Source of the DNA: Actinomycetota bacterium | GTDB lineage: Bacteria > Actinomycetota > Humimicrobiia > Humimicrobiales > Humimicrobiaceae | Assembly: GCA_023475715.1 (NCBI GenBank) | Contig: JAMCVO010000626.1 | Coordinates: 1 to 16,817, forward strand | DNA: 16,817 bases | Direction of reading: 5' to 3' | In this document: piece after piece, positions 1-8,022 of the stretch | Position numbering within the stretch: position 1 is the stretch's first letter | How the letters are laid out: each line of letters starts with the position of its first letter | Program-made: the position numbers and the translations under genes | Notes under the pieces: generated by a model | The model's database searches: none | Told to the model about the DNA's origin: nothing | What the model saw: only the letters and a program-made list of their open reading frames with translations

Positions 1-924
1 TATCTTCCAGCTTATTATCCGGGCTGCTCGCTAAATTCTACTGCAATGGATTTTAATATTTCCCTGAAAAATTTATTAAAGCTTTTAGGAATTGAATTTG
101 AAGAAATTGATGATTGGAACTGCTGCGGGACAACTCCTGCGCATAATGTCAGTGAAGAACTCTCAATTATTCTTTCTGCCAGAAATTTGCTTTTAGCAAA
201 AAAAATGGGTTATGAAAACATTTTGTGTCCTTGTGTTTCATGTTATTGCAAGTTACTCATTGCATCTAAAATTATAAACAGCAGTGCAAAACCTGAAAAT
301 AAGCTGGAAGATAGCAGGAGGAATTTGGTTTTTAAAGAACTGAAAAATATGGGATTTGATATCAATCAGGAGCTGGATTTTCGAGTTTATTCAATAGTTC
401 ATTATTTATTTTTAATAAAGGAAAAGATAAGAAATAAATATTTGGAGGTAAAAGACGAAATTACCAATTCTAAAGAGTCTGAACTTTTAAAGAGCCTAAA
501 GCCAGTTTGTTATTATGGATGTGTGCTCTTAAGGCCGGGATATGTAACCAAATTTGACAGCATTGAAAACCCCACATCTATGGAAAGTATCTTAAAAGAA
601 GTGGGTATAGAAAGTCTAGATTTCCCCTTCAAAACTGAGTGCTGCGGCGCAATATTATCTTTAACAAATAAAAATATTGTTATGGAACTTAGTGAAAAAA
701 TTCTAAGTGCAGCACAGGATTCAGGAGCAAACTGTATAATAGTTTGCTGTCCGTTGTGTCAGCAGAATCTGGATTTAAGGCAATCACAAATAAATAAATA
801 TTTTAAATCGAATTATAGAATTCCAGTGTTTTATATATCTCAGATTTTAGGTCTGGCTCTGGGTTTATCATATAAAAATACCATGATAGATAGATTATTC
901 GTCGAACCGGAGATTAGAATTTAA
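1..924 (+). CDS. hdrB: Heterodisulfide reductase subunit B (HdrB), unit 1; 5' end cut by window edge
   Basis: Cytosolic subunit expected to carry the disulfide-reducing site of an Hdr complex. Two CCG domains are visible, the hallmark of HdrB and related proteins that bind two non-cubane [4Fe-4S] clusters. Counting from the first complete codon at base 1, domain 1 has C9, C41-C42-G and C78-x2-C81; domain 2 has C170-x3-C174, C214-C215-G and C250-x2-C253. The reading frame is open from base 1, and YYPGC falls at the same position as in the second HdrB of this window (8726-9610). Only the start codon and perhaps a few residues are therefore missing, and the ATG at 46 is not the true start because it would remove the first cysteine. 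hdrC probably lies just upstream. The physiological substrate is unknown: CoM-CoB heterodisulfide is the methanogen substrate, but nothing here indicates a methanogen. The family call is firm. Confidence 0.93.
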   Translation, partial: YLPAYYPGCSLNSTAMDFNISLKNLLKLLGIEFEEIDDWNCCGTTPAHNVSEELSIILSARNLLLAKKMGYENILCPCVSCYCKLLIASKIINSSAKPENKLEDSRRNLVFKELKNMGFDINQELDFRVYSIVHYLFLIKEKIRNKYLEVKDEITNSKESELLKSLKPVCYYGCVLLRPGYVTKFDSIENPTSMESILKEVGIESLDFPFKTECCGAILSLTNKNIVMELSEKILSAAQDSGANCIIVCCPLCQQNLDLRQSQINKYFKSNYRIPVFYISQILGLALGLSYKNTMIDRLFVEPEIRI

Positions 925-966
925 ATTTAATATTATTCAAATAATGGTTAAAAGAAGGAAAATTAA

Positions 967-3900
967 TTGAGAATCGGTGTGTTTATATGTTATTGCGGCT
1001 CGAACATTGGTGCGACTGTTGATGTAGAAAGAGTTGCGAAAGAAGTTTTAAAATTCCATGGGGTGGTTTTTACACAGACAAATTTATATACATGTTCGGA
1101 ACCGGGCCAGGGTCAAATCAAAAAGGCTATTAAGGAGCATAATCTTAATAGAGTAATAGTTGCCTCATGCTCCCCGAGGGTTCATGGCACAACTTTTATG
1201 AGGACCGTAGAGTCTGTTGATTTAAATCCTTATCTGTTTGAGATGGCAAACATAAGGGAACATGACTCGTGGGTCCATGATGACAGGGAAAAAGCTACAC
1301 AAAAAGCAATTGAGCTGATCAGAATGGCTGTTTATAAAGTCAGAAGACATATTGAGCTCTATCCAAAATATTTTGAATTAAATAAAAATGTGCTTGTTAT
1401 TGGCGGAGGAATTGCAGGAATTCAGGCAAGTCTTGACATAGCTGAAGGCGGATTGAAAGTAATGCTTGTTGAAAGAGAAGCCTCAATTGGGGGCCGGATG
1501 GCACAGCTGGATAAAACCTTTCCGACAATTGATTGTTCTGCATGTATATTATCCCCAAAAATGGTGGATGTGGGAATGCATGAAAATATTGAGCTGCTTA
1601 GTTTATCGGAAGTAATTAAGGTAGAGGGATCCATAGGCAATTTCAAAGTTACCATAAAAAAGAAGCCCAGGTATATAAATATAAAAAGCTGTACTTCTTG
1701 TGGAGATTGCGAGAAGGTTTGTCCGGTATCTTATATGAATAATTTTGAAGCAGGGTTATCTTCCAGAAAAGCTATTTCTAAAATGTTTGTACAGGTAGTG
1801 CCTTCAGCTTATTTTATAAATAAAAAAGGGAAGGCGCCCTGCAGAAGCAACTGTCCTGCAGATGTTCCGGCCCAGGGTTATATTGCGTTAATAAAAGAAA
1901 AAAAGTATAAGGAAGCTTTAAAACTTCACAGGACAGAAAATCCATTTCTTTCAATATGCGGAAGAGTCTGCACTCATCTGTGTGAAAAAAATTGTACCAG
2001 AAATCTTGTTGATGATCCGATATCCATAATGAATCTGAAAAGATTCATTGCTGATTATGAGTTAAGTCTTGGTGAAATTCCGTTACCGGAAATGGAAGAG
2101 AAAAAATCAGCTAAGGTTGCTGTTATCGGTTCAGGTCCTGCGGGACTTACTGCTGCTTACTACCTGGCTATAAAAGGGTTTGGCGTTAAAGTGTTTGAAT
2201 CCATGCCTGTTGTCGGAGGCATGTTAAGGCTTGGAATTCCTGAATACAGATTGCCTTCGGAAATTCTTGATCTTGAAATAGATCTCATAAAGAGGATGGG
2301 AGTTGAAATAACAACAAATTCGAAAATTACCAGCAGCGACGATATATGGAAATTAAGACATACCGATGGATTTGATGCAATATTTTTGGCTACTGGAGCG
2401 GATAAGAATGTTTCGGTAGGAGTTAAAGGCGAAGATTTAAACGGAGTCGTTTCCGGTGTTGAGTTTTTAAGGGATGTCAGACTTAAAAAAATAGAGAATA
2501 TAAGCGGAAAAGTAGCAGTAATTGGTGGAGGCAATGCTGCAATAGATTCCGCAAGAACCGCCCTGCGTCTTGGAGCAAGTGAAGTCAGTATATTTTACAG
2601 AAGGAGCAGAGAAGAAATGCCTGCCCTGGATGAGGAGATTGAAGATGCTCTGGAGGAAGGGATTATATTAAATTATTTAACTTCACCTTTGAAAATTGAA
2701 GGGAAAAATGGTAAGGCGGAAAAGTTGACATTAATCAAAAATATATTGGGTGCCCCTGACAGCAGAGGCAGAAGAAGGCCTGTACCAGTTGAGGGAAGTG
2801 AATTCAGTAGCCAGGCAGACATGGTAATTTTAGCAGTGGGACAGGAACCTGATGTAGATTATCTAAATGGCGGTAAGAGAAATTTTGAAGTAACTCCCGA
2901 TAAGAGGATAAAACTAAATAAGAAGGAAATTCTTCTGGTAAATGATGAAGGTATATTTGCGGGTGGCGATATGGTGCTGGGGCCTTCCACTGTTACGGAA
3001 GCAATTGCCCATGGGAAATTAGCTGCAGATGTAATTGCCAAGTATATTGAAGGTATAAAATATGAAGATATCATAAAGGAAATTGGGGAAAAAAAGACAT
3101 CGGAAGTTTACCTAAAACCTGATGAAGTCTTTAAAGCCGAGGAACTTGATTCTTTCAGTAAATCTGCCAGGGTAAAAATTAATAAATTAAAAAATATACA
3201 GAGAACTAATAATTTTAAAGAAGTTGTTTTACCTTTAAATGAAGAAGAAGCATTGAAAGAAGCCCAAAGATGTCTGGATTGCGGAATATGCTCGGAATGT
3301 CATGAATGCATAAAAGCATGTCAGGCTGGTGCAATTGACTATAACCACAAAGAAGAAATTATAACAAAAGATGTCGGGGCTATTGTAGTTGCCACAGGTG
3401 CAGACATATTCGATACCAGTGTTTTTGAAGAATATGGAGCAAATGAATTGAGCGATGTGATAACAAGCTTACAGTATGAAAGGCTCATGTGTGCTTCCGG
3501 TCCTACGGGTGGACACATAATAAGACCTTCAGATAAAAAAGAACCTGAAAAAGTAGTTTTTCTATCTTGTGTTGGTTCCAGAGATAAATCCAGAGGAATG
3601 TCTTATTGCTCAGCAGCTTGTTGCATGTACACTGCAAAACAAGCAATACTTACAAAAGAACATCTTCCCAATTCTACTTCTTTTATTTTTTATACTGATA
3701 TAAGGTCGCCGGGCAAAGATTATGATGAATTTATCACCAGAGGCCAGCAATATGGAACACAGTATATCAGAGGGAAAGTGGCTAAAATATATAAAAAAGG
3801 TGAAAAACTTATAGTCAGAGGTTCTGATACACTCCTGGGGGAATCACTGGAGATAGAAGCTGATCTTGTGGTACTGGCTCCGGCAATGATTCCTTCAGAA

Positions 3901-4359
3901 GGTTATAAGAAGCTGGCTGAAACATTAAATATCAGTACCGGTTCGTTTGGTTTCTTTACAGAAAGTCATCCAAAACTAAGACCTGTCGAGACAAATACTT
4001 CTGGTATATTTCTTGCAGGGGCGTGCCAGTCACCTAAAGATATTCCTGCAAGCGTTGCACAGGGCAGTGCAACGGCCGGTAAGGTTCTGGCACTTATGTC
4101 AAAAGATGAATTGGCAACCGACCCGATTGTCGCCAGAGTTGACCAGGTAAGATGTATAGGCTGTAATAAATGTTTAATAGTATGCCCATATAAGGGTATT
4201 GAAGAAGTAAAGATAAGAGGCAGGAATTCGGTTAAGGTAATAGAATCAGTTTGCAAGGGTTGTGGTTTATGTGAGGCAACGTGTCCGATAGATGCTATCA
4301 GTCTGAGTGGTTTTAATGATGAGATGTTGCTGGAAGAATTAAAAGCTTTCACTATTTAA
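967..4359 (+). CDS. hdrA: HdrA with inserted GltD/NfnB-type NAD(P)H-flavin module, unit 1
   Basis: Central flavin/iron-sulfur subunit, where bifurcation occurs in Hdr complexes. The start is TTG, with GAAGGA at 954-959 at good spacing. Order by residue: N-terminal HdrA domain with CYCG near 8-11; FAD fold GGGIAG 146-151; CSAC 190-193; cluster motif C242-x2-C-x2-C-x3-C252-P. A foreign module of about 490 aa follows (near 289-775): cysteines 292/296 and 331/335/339/343, second FAD motif GSGPAG 388-393, MLRLGIPEYRLP 419-430, nucleotide motif GGGNAA 520-525 with YRR 544-546, and GGD 666-668. HdrA then resumes at C769/772/775/778/781/785, with C868-x12-C881-x3-CC for the HdrA-type cluster and two C-terminal [4Fe-4S] motifs (1063-1073 and 1096-1106). 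The insert matches the GltD/NfnB family in both length and motif order. YRR suggests NADPH (inference). Methanogen HdrA (about 650 aa) lacks this insert. Confidence 0.93.
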   Translation: MRIGVFICYCGSNIGATVDVERVAKEVLKFHGVVFTQTNLYTCSEPGQGQIKKAIKEHNLNRVIVASCSPRVHGTTFMRTVESVDLNPYLFEMANIREHDSWVHDDREKATQKAIELIRMAVYKVRRHIELYPKYFELNKNVLVIGGGIAGIQASLDIAEGGLKVMLVEREASIGGRMAQLDKTFPTIDCSACILSPKMVDVGMHENIELLSLSEVIKVEGSIGNFKVTIKKKPRYINIKSCTSCGDCEKVCPVSYMNNFEAGLSSRKAISKMFVQVVPSAYFINKKGKAPCRSNCPADVPAQGYIALIKEKKYKEALKLHRTENPFLSICGRVCTHLCEKNCTRNLVDDPISIMNLKRFIADYELSLGEIPLPEMEEKKSAKVAVIGSGPAGLTAAYYLAIKGFGVKVFESMPVVGGMLRLGIPEYRLPSEILDLEIDLIKRMGVEITTNSKITSSDDIWKLRHTDGFDAIFLATGADKNVSVGVKGEDLNGVVSGVEFLRDVRLKKIENISGKVAVIGGGNAAIDSARTALRLGASEVSIFYRRSREEMPALDEEIEDALEEGIILNYLTSPLKIEGKNGKAEKLTLIKNILGAPDSRGRRRPVPVEGSEFSSQADMVILAVGQEPDVDYLNGGKRNFEVTPDKRIKLNKKEILLVNDEGIFAGGDMVLGPSTVTEAIAHGKLAADVIAKYIEGIKYEDIIKEIGEKKTSEVYLKPDEVFKAEELDSFSKSARVKINKLKNIQRTNNFKEVVLPLNEEEALKEAQRCLDCGICSECHECIKACQAGAIDYNHKEEIITKDVGAIVVATGADIFDTSVFEEYGANELSDVITSLQYERLMCASGPTGGHIIRPSDKKEPEKVVFLSCVGSRDKSRGMSYCSAACCMYTAKQAILTKEHLPNSTSFIFYTDIRSPGKDYDEFITRGQQYGTQYIRGKVAKIYKKGEKLIVRGSDTLLGESLEIEADLVVLAPAMIPSEGYKKLAETLNISTGSFGFFTESHPKLRPVETNTSGIFLAGACQSPKDIPASVAQGSATAGKVLALMSKDELATDPIVARVDQVRCIGCNKCLIVCPYKGIEEVKIRGRNSVKVIESVCKGCGLCEATCPIDAISLSGFNDEMLLEELKAFTI

Positions 4360-4377
4360 AGTAAAGATTATTTAAAA

Positions 4378-4818
4378 ATGGAAGAAAAAAAATCATTAGA
4401 AAATTTCAATAATAAAATTGAAGAAAAAAAACAGAACGATAAGGTTAAAATAGTAGCTTTTTTATGTAACTGGTGTTCTTATGCCGGCGCTGATGCTGCA
4501 GGAACTGCAAGATTGAGGCAATCTGAGGATATCAGAATTATAAGAGTGCCATGCAGCGGAAGAATTAACCCATTATTTGTATTAAAGGCTTTCAGTATGG
4601 GGGCAGATGGTGTCCTGGTATCAGGTTGTCATCCTGGTGATTGCCATTACAGCGAAGGTAATTATTATGCCCGCAGAAGACTCGAGATTTTAAAGGATTT
4701 TCTTCCTGTAATCGGGATAGATAACAGGAGATTTTCTTATCAGTGGGTATCTGCCTCGGAAGCACAAAAATGGCAAAAAGTAGTCAACAGTTTTATAAAA
4801 AGAATTAAAGAAATATAA
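4378..4818 (+). CDS. flxD: MvhD/FlxD-type [2Fe-2S] adaptor subunit, unit 1
   Basis: Small iron-sulfur protein of the MvhD family (PF02662-type). It passes electrons from the donor module to HdrA. Family cysteines are visible: C30-x2-C33 in LCNWCSYAG, C59 in PCSG, and C84/C89 in GCHPGDCHY. The first ~22 residues are lysine/glutamate-rich and look like a flexible extension. It begins 18 bases after hdrA in the same frame with a weak ribosome binding site, so translation is probably coupled. Because flxC, flxB and flxA follow, FlxD is the best reading; by sequence alone mvhD would be equally fair. In Methanosarcina HdrA2 the equivalent domain is fused to HdrA. Confidence 0.9.
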   Translation: MEEKKSLENFNNKIEEKKQNDKVKIVAFLCNWCSYAGADAAGTARLRQSEDIRIIRVPCSGRINPLFVLKAFSMGADGVLVSGCHPGDCHYSEGNYYARRRLEILKDFLPVIGIDNRRFSYQWVSASEAQKWQKVVNSFIKRIKEI

Positions 4819-4823
4819 AAACA

Positions 4824-5795
4824 ATGGGAACAGAAGAAAGACTAAAAGAAAAAATTGGTAATCTGATTGATGATTTAAAAGTAGTTGTCGGATATACAAA
4901 AAGCAACATGCCGCTCAGGGTTAACCCATTGTTTATAGAGAAGAAAGAAGAAATCGACAAGTTAATTTTTAATAATCTGTGTATTAACAATCTGGCAACT
5001 TACTCTTACTCTTTATCTCAGGAGAATGATGGGAAAATAGGTATAATATTAAAACCCTGTGATGTAAAAGCTATAGTCCAATTGTTGTCTGAAGGTCTGA
5101 TTAACAGGGATAAAATAAAAATAATATCCGTTGAATGCAATGGAGTTATTGACTATAAAAAAATACAGAAAAAAATAAATGGCTTAAAAATTGTTTCTGC
5201 TGCTGTAAACGGCAGCAGCATTAAAATAGGTACCGGCGAAAAAGACTTTGAATTTAATATCGAGGATGCATATGCAGATAAGTGTTATGTTTGCAACATT
5301 TATGATAAACCTCCGATATATGACGAATATATAGAAAATGACATTAAATTTAATATCAAACCAAAAAAAGAATATGAAGATCTGATGGAGTTTGAGAAGC
5401 TAAGCCTGGAAGAAATATACTCATTTTGGAAGGGCCAGTTCAGCAGATGTATAAGATGCTATGCATGCAGAAATATATGCCCCCTTGAAGTATGCAGGGA
5501 CAGGTGTATAGCACAACTGGATCAACCACACTGGCAGTCACAAAAAATAACTTCAAGTGAAGGTAAGTTCTTTCAATTAATAAGAGTAATGCATCTGGCA
5601 GGCAGGTGTGTTGAATGCGAAGAGTGTGAAAGAGCATGTCCTTCGAATATTCCTATTTTAAAGTTAATGAAGAAAATGAACAAGGAAATCAATAGATTAT
5701 TTGGATTTGTTCCGGGTTTGAGTATCGACAGCAAACCTCCGCTGCTAACATTTAAGAATATAGAAAAAAATATTAAAGAGGAAGAATTAATTTAA
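4824..5795 (+). CDS. flxC: FlxC-like iron-sulfur subunit with two [4Fe-4S] motifs
   Basis: Predicted electron-relay subunit between the NADH-oxidising flavoprotein and the Hdr core. The N-terminal ~190 residues contain KPCD at 77-80, a motif shared with FrhB- and AsrA-like proteins. The C-terminal part has two cluster motifs: C209-x2-C-x2-C-x3-C219-P followed by C224 and C228, and C262-x2-C-x2-C-x3-C272-P. There are no signal peptide or membrane segments. It starts 5 bases after flxD with only a weak upstream purine run, consistent with coupling. The Flx assignment rests on the neighbours (flxD before, flxB and flxA after) and on the shared N-terminal/ferredoxin layout. Alone it could only be called a 4Fe-4S dicluster protein. 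The extra cysteines 224 and 228 may be structural or ligands; I cannot tell. Confidence 0.78.
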   Translation: MGTEERLKEKIGNLIDDLKVVVGYTKSNMPLRVNPLFIEKKEEIDKLIFNNLCINNLATYSYSLSQENDGKIGIILKPCDVKAIVQLLSEGLINRDKIKIISVECNGVIDYKKIQKKINGLKIVSAAVNGSSIKIGTGEKDFEFNIEDAYADKCYVCNIYDKPPIYDEYIENDIKFNIKPKKEYEDLMEFEKLSLEEIYSFWKGQFSRCIRCYACRNICPLEVCRDRCIAQLDQPHWQSQKITSSEGKFFQLIRVMHLAGRCVECEECERACPSNIPILKLMKKMNKEINRLFGFVPGLSIDSKPPLLTFKNIEKNIKEEELI

Positions 5796-5819
5796 AATAT
5801 AGTTAGATAAATATAGTTA
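5795..5819. repeat. 11-bp tandem direct repeat between flxC and flxB
   Basis: AAATATAGTTA occurs at 5795-5805 and again at 5809-5819, a 14-base offset, in the 57-base spacer after the flxC stop. It looks like a small local duplication that lengthened the spacer. No promoter or hairpin is evident. Functional meaning is doubtful. Confidence 0.45.
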
Positions 5820-5852
5820 CTAAAAACAACAGAAATATTGGAACAGAGATTT

Positions 5853-7004
5853 ATGGAAAAGCAAAAAATTAAAATAATAAGTATTATTAAGAAGAATAAT
5901 TTATATTTGTTTTTTAATAAAATCAGTGAAAAATTTGATATTTATTTGCCTGTCCAGGATTTAAAAAACGGCATTATAGATTTTATGGACTGGAAATGCT
6001 TAAGCAATCATGAAAACAACAATCCTGAATTTGTTATGAATCTTGACGAAAAAACAAAAAAAAGTCCAAAATTTCTTTTATTTCCCTCAACGGAGCCCTT
6101 ATTTGAATTTGAATATAAAAAGGATTTGGATAAGGCTGACATGGTAAATATAGAATTGAAATCTTCAAATATTTCTGACAGCAATACCAGAAAAAAGATT
6201 ATTTTTGGAATTAAGCCTTGCGACATGTCTGCCATAAAGATGTTCGATCTGGTATTTGGAGCCGGTGAAAAAAGAGACACATATTATTTAGATAAGAGAA
6301 ATTCTTCAATTTTTATTTCAGTCGGATGCAGTAAAATTCATCCTGACTGCTTCTGCACTTCTGTGGGGGGGTATCCTTTTAATTTCGAACATTCGGATAT
6401 CGGCATTATTGGGTTGGAAGAGGTATATGCTATTGTAAAATTAAATGAAGATATCAAATGGCTGATAGAAGAAAATAAAGATCTTTTTGAGAAAGAAAAT
6501 AGTATAGATGAAAAATATTATATCGAATTGGATAAAATAATATCCGATTCAGAAACAAAGATCTCCCGTGTTTATGACAATGCTTCTCCAGCTGAAATTT
6601 CAGATTGCATGGAAAAATCTTTTGATTCTGAAATTTGGAGGAAAGATACAAAAAAATGTATCAGCTGCGCAGCATGTACCTACGTCTGTCCGACCTGTGT
6701 GTGTTTTAATATTTGTGATGAGATGGAAAATCTAAGTGGTGAAAGGTTCAGATGCTGGGATTACTGTATGAATTATTATTATACACTTGAAGCAAGCGGC
6801 CATAATCCCAGACCGGATATTTATCAAAGATACAGGAATAAAATTAATTGTAAATATAATTATTATTACAAAAGAAGTAAAAATGCTTATTGTGTAGGCT
6901 GCGGCAGATGCATTGAGGTTTGTCCGGTTGGCATGGATATAAGAGAAATAGTTGGTTCTGTATTGGAGAATAGTAAAAAAGTACCGGATAAAGTTAAAAA
7001 ATAA
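5853..7004 (+). CDS. flxB: FlxB / AsrA-like 4Fe-4S dicluster subunit
   Basis: Iron-sulfur subunit related to subunit A of anaerobic sulfite reductase (AsrA) and to FlxB. It is expected to relay electrons from FlxA. The N-terminal domain contains the family motif KPCD at 121-124 and a CFCTS segment further on. The C-terminal domain holds C269-x2-C-x2-C-x3-C279-P with extra cysteines 282, 284 and 288, and C347-x2-C-x2-C-x3-C357-P. I chose ATG 5853 because the protein then begins like family members (a short basic stretch before the hydrophobic YDVYAPV-like segment, here FDIYLPV). An in-frame TTG at 5838 would add five residues, and neither site has a strong Shine-Dalgarno sequence. It sits between flxC and flxA. 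No siroheme reductase subunit (AsrC) is present, which argues against a sulfite reductase. Confidence 0.8.
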   Translation: MEKQKIKIISIIKKNNLYLFFNKISEKFDIYLPVQDLKNGIIDFMDWKCLSNHENNNPEFVMNLDEKTKKSPKFLLFPSTEPLFEFEYKKDLDKADMVNIELKSSNISDSNTRKKIIFGIKPCDMSAIKMFDLVFGAGEKRDTYYLDKRNSSIFISVGCSKIHPDCFCTSVGGYPFNFEHSDIGIIGLEEVYAIVKLNEDIKWLIEENKDLFEKENSIDEKYYIELDKIISDSETKISRVYDNASPAEISDCMEKSFDSEIWRKDTKKCISCAACTYVCPTCVCFNICDEMENLSGERFRCWDYCMNYYYTLEASGHNPRPDIYQRYRNKINCKYNYYYKRSKNAYCVGCGRCIEVCPVGMDIREIVGSVLENSKKVPDKVKK

Positions 7005-7034
7005 ATAAATTAACTGATAAATTACCTGAAAGAC

Positions 7035-7916
7035 ATGAGGAATAATAACTTGAATTTAAAAGACAATTTAAATAGTAATTTAAATGTTCCAAATCTGTAT
7101 ATCCCTGAAATATGTACTGTAAATAAAATAATTAAAGAGACTTCCAATATCATATCTCTTCAAATAACCATTGATGATAAAGAAAAAATGGAAAAATTTA
7201 AGTTTCAGCCGGGGCAGGTGGGGCAATTATCAGTTTTTGGATACGGTGAATCAACTTTTGTAATTAATTCGTCACCTTCCTGTAGTGATTTTCTTCAATT
7301 TACGGTTATGAAAACCGGTGTTACAACTGCAGCTATCCATAACCTTAGTGAGGACGAGAAGGTAGGATTGAGGGCGCCATTAGGGAACTGGTTTCCTTAC
7401 AAAGATATGGAAGGAAAAAATATTTTACTTGTTGGCGGAGGAATTGGACTGGCACCGTTAAGGCCTCTCCTGCTATATATGCTTGAAAATAGAAATAAAT
7501 ATAAGAAATTAACTCTTTTATATGGTACGAAAACTCCTGAAGATATATGCTTTAAGTATGATATAGAAGACTGGGAAAAGTCAGATGGCATAGAGGTATT
7601 TCTGACTATTGATACCGCCTGCTATGGATGGGAAAAGGAAGTTGGGTTGTGTCCGGATGTTTTAGAAAAATTAGCACCTTCCTCTGATAATACTGTCGCA
7701 ATTACTTGTGGTCCGCCCATTATGATTAAATATGTATTGAGAGTGCTTGAAAAGTTGGGGTTTGAAGACGGCTCAGTTTACACAACACTGGAAAGAAGAA
7801 TGAAATGCGGAATAGGAAAATGCGGAAGATGTAACCTTGGAGAAAAATTTGTTTGCGTGGACGGTCCTGTATTTACCTTAAAAGAATTAAAAAATTTATC
7901 CGAATCATCTATTTAA
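7035..7916 (+). CDS. flxA: FlxA / NfnA-like FAD-, NAD(P)H-binding oxidoreductase with [2Fe-2S] cluster
   Basis: Flavoprotein of the ferredoxin-NADP reductase fold that takes electrons from NADH. Order: FAD-binding barrel (PGQ at 59-61, GESTFVINSSP near 71-81), nucleotide fold VGGGIG at 134-139, CGPP at 225-228, then a C-terminal [2Fe-2S] site C258-x4-C263-x2-C266-x7-C274 followed by DGPVF. This layout is shared by FlxA, AsrB, PyrK and NfnA; the KCGRCN and VDGPVFTL wording fits FlxA best. The usual S-I-S/A-S-S flavin segment reads VINSS here, a small deviation. In Desulfovibrio FlxA is the NADH-oxidising entry of Flx-Hdr. It is the last gene of unit 1 and is followed by the only large intergenic gap. 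Cofactor preference (NADH) is inferred from the family. Confidence 0.88.
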   Translation: MRNNNLNLKDNLNSNLNVPNLYIPEICTVNKIIKETSNIISLQITIDDKEKMEKFKFQPGQVGQLSVFGYGESTFVINSSPSCSDFLQFTVMKTGVTTAAIHNLSEDEKVGLRAPLGNWFPYKDMEGKNILLVGGGIGLAPLRPLLLYMLENRNKYKKLTLLYGTKTPEDICFKYDIEDWEKSDGIEVFLTIDTACYGWEKEVGLCPDVLEKLAPSSDNTVAITCGPPIMIKYVLRVLEKLGFEDGSVYTTLERRMKCGIGKCGRCNLGEKFVCVDGPVFTLKELKNLSESSI

Positions 7917-7951
7917 GAAAATTCATAAAAGTAAAAATCAAATAATATTGT

Positions 7952-7971
7952 AAAGTGATAAAAAAGTGATA
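7952..7971. repeat. Two 9-bp direct repeats phased by 11 bp upstream of the promoter
   Basis: AAAGTGATA occurs at 7952-7960 and exactly again at 7963-7971, so the copies lie one helical turn apart on the same face. They end 16 bases before the -35 box at 7988, where activators commonly bind. The region is very AT-rich, so chance is a real alternative. The repeat is directly visible; a regulatory role is inference. Confidence 0.4.
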
Positions 7972-7987
7972 TGATTTCTTTGATTTG

Positions 7988-8016
7988 TTGACATTAGTAA
8001 TCATTATTGGTATTAT
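7988..8016 (+). promoter_or_regulatory. Sigma70/SigA-type promoter for the hdrCBA-mvh unit
   Basis: TTGACA at 7988-7993 is a perfect -35 box. TATTAT at 8011-8016 is one mismatch from the -10 consensus TATAAT. The spacer is exactly 17 bp. Transcription would start near 8023, leaving a leader of about 140 nt before hdrC. It lies in the only gap above 200 bp and immediately precedes the second gene set, which supports separate transcription of units 1 and 2. Confidence 0.72.
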
Positions 8017-8022
8017 TTTGAA

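Noticed and set aside
932..945. ATTATT-CA-AATAAT palindrome before the unit 1 hdrA
   Set aside because: Composed almost only of A and T in an AT-rich spacer; expected by chance and too weak for a terminator.
5838..7916. Anaerobic sulfite reductase operon (asrAB)
   Set aside because: FlxB and FlxA resemble AsrA and AsrB, but no siroheme sulfite reductase subunit (AsrC) follows, and the MvhD and HdrA neighbours fit Flx-Hdr better.
7935..7986. AAATCAAA / TTTGATTT inverted repeat after flxA as a terminator
   Set aside because: The arms are 8 bp with a 36-base loop, no G+C-rich stem and no following T run. It also runs to just before the -35 box. I cannot support a terminator for unit 1 here.
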